Made by a program: the position numbers and the translations under genes. From Geosporobacter sp040797825 (GTDB lineage: Bacteria; Bacillota; Clostridia; Peptostreptococcales; Thermotaleaceae), in assembly GCA_040797825.1 (NCBI GenBank), contig JBFNEZ010000017.1:1-36145 (forward strand): a stretch of 36,145 bases of DNA, read 5' to 3'. Shown here in pieces: positions 31,175 through 36,145 of the stretch. Positions within the stretch are counted from its first letter, which is position 1. Every line of letters starts with the position of its first letter. The notes below the pieces were generated by a model, which worked only from the letters and a program-made list of their open reading frames with translations, had not been told where the DNA came from and ran no database searches.

Positions 31175-32173
31175 ATGAGCGTTACAATAAAAGACATAGC
31201 AAGGCTGGCCAATATTTCCCATGCAACCGTCTCCAGGGCATTAAATAACAGCCCTTTAGTCAATCAAGATACCAAAGAAAAAATCATGAGCATTGCAAAA
31301 GAACTCAACTATATCCCGAATTATAATGCAAAGAGCTTGGTACTCAATAAATCCTATCATATTGGTCTGTTTTTTTCCTCTATCAACCAGGGACCCTCTG
31401 CCCACATTTTTTATGAGATAATTAAGGGGGTTAACAACGTAATCAAAGATCAATACAATCTCATCGTAAAGGGTATCGATGAATATCAGGATTTTAGCAG
31501 AATTGACAGAAAGGTTTTTGACGGTATTATTGTAATGAGTCAAAGTATGAAAGATATGGCCTTTATTTATCATATTATAGAGAAAAAAATTCCTCTTGTA
31601 GTACTCAATAGAGAGTTAAAGGAAGACAATGTGATCAATATCCTATGTGATGACAATAGAGGAGCCTATAGGGCTATCGAATACTTGATTACGATGGGTC
31701 ATAAAAAGATTGGCTTTATAGAGGGAAAAGAAGAATTCAAATCTTCTCTTGAAAGAAAAACGGGATATATGGATGCCTTGATGGACTATGGTCTACCGAT
31801 CTATAAGAAATTTATCGTAAAGGGTAACTATGATATAGATAGCGGCTATAGAGCCATGAAACAGATGCTGGAGAATGAGGAATATCCTACAGCAGTATTT
31901 TGCTCCAATGATGATATGGCTGTAGGGGCTATGAAAGCTATTCGAGAAAAGAATCTAAGTGTGCCACAGGACATCTCTATTATTGGTTTTGACGATAACA
32001 TTTTTTCCAACTTCTTGACCCCAGCATTGACTACAGTTCAAAGGCCCATTGGAAAAATCGGAGAAGCAGGAGCACAGGCATTGATTCAATTTATTAATAA
32101 AGACAATGTTGAAAATGACAGAATATTTATTAGTACGGAGCTGATAGAACGAGAGTCTGTAAGGGCAGTCTGA
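31175..32173 (+). CDS. LacI-family transcriptional regulator
   Basis: A 332-residue repressor behind GCGGGAGGTG. The DNA-binding headpiece is residues 2-55 (TIKDIARLANISHATVSRAL, hinge NAKSLVLNKSYHIGLFF), followed by a periplasmic-binding-protein-like sensor domain with FDGIIVMSQ, GHKKIGFIEGKEEF and TAVFCSNDDMAVGAMKAIRE, then GFDDNIFSNFLTPALTTV. Proteins of this family bind palindromes with a central CG, such as the five ACGTTT-core sites found before the pectin genes, so it is the best candidate for their repressor. CcpA is an alternative for some of those sites. It is transcribed alone and ends at the terminator at 32226. Confidence 0.92.
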   Translation: MSVTIKDIARLANISHATVSRALNNSPLVNQDTKEKIMSIAKELNYIPNYNAKSLVLNKSYHIGLFFSSINQGPSAHIFYEIIKGVNNVIKDQYNLIVKGIDEYQDFSRIDRKVFDGIIVMSQSMKDMAFIYHIIEKKIPLVVLNRELKEDNVINILCDDNRGAYRAIEYLITMGHKKIGFIEGKEEFKSSLERKTGYMDALMDYGLPIYKKFIVKGNYDIDSGYRAMKQMLENEEYPTAVFCSNDDMAVGAMKAIREKNLSVPQDISIIGFDDNIFSNFLTPALTTVQRPIGKIGEAGAQALIQFINKDNVENDRIFISTELIERESVRAV

Positions 32174-32225
32174 AAAAACAGAGCGTGTATAAAACAGATT
32201 GTTTCTATGTGTGGAAGAACATTTT

Positions 32226-32268
32226 AAAAAACCCTTAGCGCTAAGTTAATAAGCGTAAAGGGTTTTTT
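32226..32268. terminator. Bidirectional terminator between LacI and the 58-residue gene
   Basis: AAAAAACCCTT (32226-32236) is the exact reverse complement of AAGGGTTTTTT (32258-32268), extended by GCGCT/AGCGT after one mismatch. It serves LacI on the plus strand and the small gene on the minus strand. Confidence 0.93.
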
Positions 32269-32297
32269 GGATTTCAATAGTAATATTTTAGTAGATA

Positions 32298-32474
32298 CTA
32301 GTCTTGATAGCCTGATAATTGCTGCTGAGCAGCGTTCAGTGAATTGATTGCTTGCTGAATTTTGTTTTTGTTATCTGGTTTTTCTGCGGAATTGAGGGCT
32401 TGCTGCAATGTGTTAACGGTACTTTGTACCGATGACATACTTTGGTTCACATATTGTTGAGCTTTTCCTGGCAT
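32298..32474 (-). CDS. Small helical protein of unknown function (58 residues)
   Basis: ATG 32474 is chosen with GGGAGGTG seven bases upstream; a GTG at 32483 would overlap that site. The sequence (MPGKAQQYVNQSMSSVQSTV, then TLQQALNSAEKPDNKNKIQQ, then INSLNAAQQQLSGYQD) is Gln/Asn/Ser/Ala-rich and looks like a helical hairpin with a charged turn (EKPDNKNK). It has no cysteines, no signal peptide and only single histidine-free polar faces, so metal binding is not indicated. The gene follows the P-type ATPase by about 100 bases on the same strand, with a TATAAT of its own near 32532-32537. The family is not recognised. Confidence 0.65.
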   Translation of the reverse strand: MPGKAQQYVNQSMSSVQSTVNTLQQALNSAEKPDNKNKIQQAINSLNAAQQQLSGYQD

Positions 32475-32575
32475 ATATGGCACCTCCCTTTATAATATAT
32501 TTCAAAGATAGTATTTTCTACATGTTTATCTATTATACGAAGTTATTTTCATTTGTTTATTTTGTTTTTCTAATT

Positions 32576-34498
32576 TTATGATGAAGACCTGTTTGAATAT
32601 AGGGAGGGGTGAGGAGCCAATTCAATACGACTTCTATCCTCCTTAAAATTTAATAAAAATGCTGAATGAATGATCACGACAACAGAGCCTAGGTTATGTA
32701 CTAGAGCCCCAAGAACAGGTCCAAGGAGACCTGTCATAGCCAACAGAATGGCGGCAAAATTAAGAAGTAAAGATAAAAGAATATTGATCTTTATTGTTTT
32801 CATGGTTTTTTGAGATAGACGCAATAGATGGGGAAGGGCTTTTATGTTATCTCCCATAAGAGCAACGTCCGCTGCATCAACAGCAATATCACTGCCAATA
32901 CCACCCATGGCAACGCCTACGTAGGCTTTTTTTAGAGCGGGTGCATCATTAATCCCATCACCAACCATGCAGATCATTTCATTCTGATTCTGATATTGTT
33001 CCATCATAGCCATTTTATCCTGGGGCAAGCATTCCGCATGAACCTGTGAAATCCCAATGCTTTCTGCAATGTAGGAAGCTGCTTGGGGGTTGTCTCCAGT
33101 AAGCAGCATACTTTTTATATTTAAGGCATGAAGCTTTGAAATTATTTCTTTCGACTCTTCTCGTAGGGTATCGGATAAAGCGATAAAACCAGCTTGACTG
33201 CCATTGATAGCAATGTAGATAAGGGTACAGCCCTGATTTTTATATGTAGATGCTTTTTCCAGCAAATCCTGGGATAGGGGAATGTCGTTTTCAAGAAGGA
33301 GTTCAGCACTTCCAGCAAGGATCACATCCTCTTCAATAACTGCTTGAACACCACGGCCAGCCACCATTGTAAAATTCCTTGGCTCTATCAACGAAATATC
33401 AGATATATGTTTAAAGTGGGAAAGGATAGCTTTGCCTAGAGGGTGCTCAGAACGGAGTTCGGCAGAGGCTGTTAAGAATAATAATTTGTTTGAAGGAATA
33501 TCTCCATGAAAGCTTTCTACTGCTACAACGATAGGACTGCCATAGGTCAAGGTACCGGTTTTATCAAAGGCGATACGCGTTACCTTAGATAATCTTTCAA
33601 GAGCATCTCCTTCACGAACCAGTATACCGAACTTGGTAGCATTGCCAATACCAGCCATGATAGCGGTAGGGGTGGCAAGAACCAGGGCACAGGGACAAAA
33701 TACAACCAAAATCGTGACAGCACGAATAACCTCTCCTGTAGCCATCCATGTACCAAGGGCAGATAAAAGGGCAATTACAACTATCCAAGTAGCCCATCGG
33801 TCTGCCAGGCCTACGATTTCGGCTTTGCTTGCATCGGCAGATTCCACAAGACGAATCATCTTTTGCAGGGAGCTGTCTTCCCCTACCTTCGTGGCTTGCA
33901 TATCAAAGGAACCAAACTGATTAAGGGTCCCACTGAAAACTTCATCGCCCACACCCTTATCAATGGGAAGGGATTCTCCTGTCATGACCGACTGATTGAT
34001 AGAGGTTTGACCGGAAAGAATAAGACCGTCAACAGCAATGGTTTCTCCAGGAAGTATACGAAGAATATCATCCACCTGAACCTTTTCTGCAGGAATGATG
34101 GTTTCTATGCCATCTTTAAGTATCCTAGCTGTAGGTGGTGTGAGTTGGACCAATTTTTCAATCCCTGCCCTTGCTTTTGCAACAGTACGTTCCTCTAATA
34201 GAGCACCCAGTGTCATGATAAAGGCAACTTCTCCTGCCGCAAAATTTTCTCCAATTAAAACCGAGGCAACAAGGGCGAGAGCAACTAAAACATCAGCCTT
34301 AATATCAAATTCTTGAATAAGCCCCTCAAGGGCACCTTTTATAATAGGGATGCCGCAGAGTATAATTCCTATCCATGCTGGATCTACCTTGAAATTTCCA
34401 ATCTCAAAAAAACTGATGGCTAAGGATAGGGCGGATAGGGCTAGAAATAGTAGGGTGCGTTTTTCTTCATCTTTGAAAAAATCTACTACTTTCTTCAT
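32576..34498 (-). CDS. P1B-type heavy-metal-transporting ATPase
   Basis: A 640-residue membrane pump, starting eight bases after the CsoR stop. Actuator motif TGES (173-176), membrane metal site CPC (268-270, in VFCPCALVLATPTAI), phosphorylated D312 in DKTGTLT, the SEHPLGKA histidine motif and GDGINDAP are all present. No N-terminal heavy-metal-associated domain exists; the protein begins almost directly with the membrane region. The last helices carry VHNLGSVVVIIHSAFLL, unlike the YN/MSS residues of copper pumps or the KxxDxG pattern of zinc/cadmium pumps. It is closer to the HN- or HE-type signatures of other P1B groups. CsoR linkage suggests copper, but metal specificity is genuinely uncertain. 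Confidence 0.9.
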   Translation of the reverse strand: MKKVVDFFKDEEKRTLLFLALSALSLAISFFEIGNFKVDPAWIGIILCGIPIIKGALEGLIQEFDIKADVLVALALVASVLIGENFAAGEVAFIMTLGALLEERTVAKARAGIEKLVQLTPPTARILKDGIETIIPAEKVQVDDILRILPGETIAVDGLILSGQTSINQSVMTGESLPIDKGVGDEVFSGTLNQFGSFDMQATKVGEDSSLQKMIRLVESADASKAEIVGLADRWATWIVVIALLSALGTWMATGEVIRAVTILVVFCPCALVLATPTAIMAGIGNATKFGILVREGDALERLSKVTRIAFDKTGTLTYGSPIVVAVESFHGDIPSNKLLFLTASAELRSEHPLGKAILSHFKHISDISLIEPRNFTMVAGRGVQAVIEEDVILAGSAELLLENDIPLSQDLLEKASTYKNQGCTLIYIAINGSQAGFIALSDTLREESKEIISKLHALNIKSMLLTGDNPQAASYIAESIGISQVHAECLPQDKMAMMEQYQNQNEMICMVGDGINDAPALKKAYVGVAMGGIGSDIAVDAADVALMGDNIKALPHLLRLSQKTMKTIKINILLSLLLNFAAILLAMTGLLGPVLGALVHNLGSVVVIIHSAFLLNFKEDRSRIELAPHPSLYSNRSSS

Positions 34499-34506
34499 AG
34501 TCTCAC

Positions 34507-34782
34507 CTAACCCATTCTTGAAAAATGTTCTACAGCCTTGGCAAATTGTGCAATGGTTTTATCTGCATCTCCATGCTCGATGCCATCCCGGACACAGTGC
34601 TGTAGATGGCCTTCTAAAACCACCTGACCCACCTTGTGCAGTGCACTTTTTGCGGCATTGATTTGAATTAATATATCTTCGCAGGGTACATCCTTGTCTA
34701 CCATGGCAGAAATCGCTCTAAGCTGTCCTTCAATCTTTTTAATTCTCGATTGAACCTTTGGAATATCCATACATTGACGCAT
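34507..34782 (-). CDS. csoR: CsoR-type metal-sensing repressor
   Basis: A 91-residue all-helical DUF156 repressor. ATG 34782 follows AAAAAGGAGG; longer in-frame starts lack such a site and run through the operator. C34, H59 and C63 reproduce the C-H-C copper(I) fingerprint of CsoR (CEDILIQINAAKSALHK and EGHLQHC). RcnR would have histidine at the last position, and the persulfide sensor CstR lacks the histidine. In the apo form it should bind the palindrome at 34805-34836 and shut off csoR and the ATPase; Cu(I) releases it. Confidence 0.9.
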   Translation of the reverse strand: MRQCMDIPKVQSRIKKIEGQLRAISAMVDKDVPCEDILIQINAAKSALHKVGQVVLEGHLQHCVRDGIEHGDADKTIAQFAKAVEHFSRMG

Positions 34783-34804
34783 ATTTGACGCCTCCTTTTT
34801 ATAT

Positions 34805-34836
34805 ACATTATACCCATAGGGGTATGGGTATAATGT
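34805..34836. promoter_or_regulatory. 32-bp CsoR operator
   Basis: Arm ACATTATACCCATA (34805-34818), centre GGGG, and the exact reverse complement of the arm (34823-34836). The ACCC...GGGT core with a G-rich centre is of the CsoR operator type. It abuts and overlaps the -10 region of the minus-strand csoR promoter, 22 bases before the csoR start codon. Confidence 0.85.
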
Positions 34837-34860
34837 AACAAACTTCATAAATACTGTCAA
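34832..34860 (-). promoter_or_regulatory. csoR promoter
   Basis: On the minus strand, TTGACA (complement of 34855-34860), a 17-bp spacer and TACATT (complement of 34832-34837). The -10 lies in the operator's right arm. An additional TATAAT inside the left arm (complement of 34807-34812) is an alternative -10. Confidence 0.65.
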
Positions 34861-34946
34861 CAAGATTTTTATATGAGCAGAAATATAAAATAAGGTTTCT
34901 TTTATAGCAAAACACCTAAAAGTGCAAAAAATATCCTGATTGTGCA

Positions 34947-34975
34947 TAGACAGGCTCAGGAAGGTTTTATATAAT
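34947..34975 (+). promoter_or_regulatory. Promoter of the second NikA-like gene
   Basis: TAGACA (34947-34952), a 17-bp spacer and TATAAT (34970-34975), about 84 bases before the start codon at 35059. Confidence 0.7.
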
Positions 34976-34991
34976 CGTGTAGGAGTGAAGA

Positions 34992-35006
34992 TGATTATTG
35001 TTATCA
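34992..35006. promoter_or_regulatory. Fur-like box downstream of the promoter
   Basis: TGATTATTGTTATCA matches the 7-1-7 Fur pattern TGATAATnATTATCA at 12 of 14 positions. It lies about 17 bases past the -10 of the promoter, in the transcribed leader. It suggests metal-dependent repression of the binding protein. Confidence 0.55.
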
Positions 35007-35058
35007 TTTGAAGTGAATTATTACAGAGATGGACCATCACACAGGAGGGAGTAATGAT

Positions 35059-36036
35059 ATGTTCTTTAAAAGTAAGAGAGTTAGATTATTGGTTATGGGT
35101 GTCCTACTGATAGCTTTACTTGCCGGTTGTTCTTCTGGAGGAGGCAGCGACACGGCTGCCAAGGATAGGGCCACCGATGAAAGCGATACCAAAAATGAAT
35201 TGGTCTATGTGAATTATAGAGATATAAGAGATTTAAATCCCCACATATATAGTGGAGAGCTTTTTGCACAAAACTTGTTGTTTGAAGGTTTGGTAATGAT
35301 TACCGATGAAGGCATTCAACCTTGGCTTGCAAAAGATTGGGACATTTCTGAAGACGGCCGTACTTATACCTTTCATATAAGACAGGGGGTAACCTTCTCA
35401 GATGGATATATCTTCGATGCCCATGCGGTAGAAGCAAACATTCAGGCTGTTTATGACAACTATGATAGGCACGGTTGGTTGGAGAGTATACGATTGTTAG
35501 ATAGTTTTGGAGCTATTGATGACTATACCTTTGAAATGAAATTGAAAGAGCCCTACTACCCACTTTTGGTAGAGCTGGCAATGACAAGGCCCTTTCGATT
35601 TATATCTCCAAATTGCTTTGTGGGTGGAACCACGAAAGATGGTGTCAATGGCTTGATAGGAACAGGTAAATACGTTCTAACAGAGAACCATAAGGACCAA
35701 TATGCTGTATTTGATGTAAATTCAGCCTACTGGGGAGAAAAACCAGAGATCCAAAGGATCGTTGCAAAGGTTATTCCTGACAATCAGATTAGAACCCTTG
35801 CTTTGGAAAAGGGGGAGATTGATATCCTATTCGGAACAAATATGATTGATGCAGAGACCTATCTCAAGTTCTCCAAAATGGATGGTTTCGGTGCGAGCTT
35901 ATCCGATCCTGTGGCAACGAGGATGTTAATCATGAATTCAACGGATAAAATTCTATCCGATGGGAATGTAAGACAGGCTATTAATGCAGCAGTAAATCGG
36001 GAAGAAATATCTGAAGCGATTTTTTATTTGATTTGA
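35059..36036 (+). pseudogene. NikA-like ABC substrate-binding lipoprotein, truncated at the 3' side
   Basis: 325 residues from ATG 35059 (AGGAGGGAG upstream). Lipobox LAGC is followed by a Gly/Ser linker and then nickel/peptide-binding family motifs: LVYVNYRDIRDLNPHIYSGE, LAKDWDISEDGRTYTFHIRQ, VTFSDGYIFDAHAVEANI, GLIGTGKYVLTEN and NVRQAINAAVNREEISEAIF. Full family members have about 500-540 residues, and after AIF they normally continue with another 200. Here the frame ends after YLI at an inverted repeat (36031-36064). The second lobe is thus missing, and the product should not bind ligand normally. Insertion or recombination is the simplest cause. A missing piece beyond the window cannot be ruled out. 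Confidence 0.75.
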
Positions 36037-36064
36037 TAGGAAAGTTCTACTTTTCCTATCAAAT
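36031..36064. repeat. Inverted repeat at the truncation point, possible mobile-element end
   Basis: ATTTGATAGGAAA (36031-36043) is the exact reverse complement of TTTCCTATCAAAT (36052-36064), with an 8-base loop. It begins within the last codons of the truncated gene. Immediately after it, GGCACCCATA (36072-36081) pairs imperfectly with TATGGTATGCC (36088-36098), and on the minus strand this is followed by TTTTT. That is a terminator for a gene entering from beyond the right edge. The window ends at 36145 before any transposase can be seen. Confidence 0.5.
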
Positions 36065-36145
36065 AAAAAGAGGCACCCATAGAGAATTATGGTATGCCAA
36101 ATAGACCTAATGTACAAGATTAGATTATTCTTTGTATTCGTAATA

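Noticed and set aside
32534..32546. Exact 13-base loxP arm (TATACGAAGTTAT)
   Set aside because: No second arm or 8-base spacer occurs on either side. The sequence reads on the minus strand as a TATAAT promoter element before the 58-residue gene, and no Cre-like gene is nearby. Treated as coincidence in AT-rich DNA.
34783..35040. Longer CsoR starting upstream
   Set aside because: The extension would translate through the operator and promoter and lacks a ribosome binding site. The start at 34782 gives the standard family length.
1..36145. CRISPR arrays, tRNA or rRNA genes
   Set aside because: No regularly spaced direct repeats and no cloverleaf or rRNA-like segments were seen in the intergenic regions.

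Overview
The window reads as chromosome of a low-GC, Gram-positive anaerobe of the class Clostridia, with an Alkaliphilus-like gene mix. This is inferred from AT-rich DNA, strong AGGAGG-type ribosome binding sites, lipoprotein-type solute-binding proteins, a flavin-based lactate dehydrogenase/Etf module with a ferredoxin domain, and CsoR-type copper control. No rRNA, tRNA, CRISPR array or complete mobile element was seen. The right edge seems to cut into foreign or rearranged DNA.

Layout. (1) 1-1886: 3' end of an AraC/YesN-type regulator and a secreted beta-propeller protein. (2) 1887-7436: a leader with an 18-bp palindrome and a terminator-like hairpin, then a five-gene nickel/peptide-type ABC importer (binding protein, two permeases, two ATPases). 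(3) 7564-11668, minus strand: a MotA/MotB-like (ZorAB-like) channel pair without partner genes, and a two-gene unit of a membrane protein with a degenerate GGDEF domain plus a processive family 2 glycosyltransferase. (4) 11909-15472: FAD-dependent 2-hydroxyacid (lactate) dehydrogenase, EtfB and ferredoxin-EtfA, overlapping and co-oriented. (5) 15633-20075: a Cthe_2159-like beta-helix lipoprotein, a convergent secreted beta-helix protein with a copper-amine-oxidase-type stalk domain, a DUF2284 protein and a MarR regulator. (6) 20377-28460: a pectin-oligosaccharide locus with a MalK/UgpC-type ATPase, GH105 unsaturated galacturonyl hydrolase, binding protein, two permeases, GH28 polygalacturonase and KduI. 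Its three leading gene starts carry five LacI/CcpA-like operators, and a LacI regulator lies at 31175. (7) 28604-31053: a MATE exporter and a divergent AraC regulator. (8) 32298-34782, minus strand: CsoR, a P1B metal ATPase and a 58-residue helical protein, with a 32-bp operator at the CsoR promoter. (9) 35059-36036: a second NikA-like binding protein that stops after about 60 percent of its expected length, next to a strong inverted repeat.

How it works together. The pectin genes form a coherent import-then-cytoplasmic-hydrolysis route: oligogalacturonides enter by ABC transport, GH105 and GH28 trim them inside the cell, and KduI isomerises the unsaturated uronate product. The hydroxyacid dehydrogenase/Etf genes probably couple lactate oxidation to NAD+ reduction driven by reduced ferredoxin. 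Metal handling appears at both ends of the window (two Nik-type binding proteins, CsoR and a P1B ATPase). The minus-strand degenerate GGDEF/glycosyltransferase pair resembles c-di-GMP-controlled exopolysaccharide synthesis. The least explained parts are the orphan ZorAB-like pair, the degenerate-GGDEF/GT2 unit and the atypical metal ATPase.
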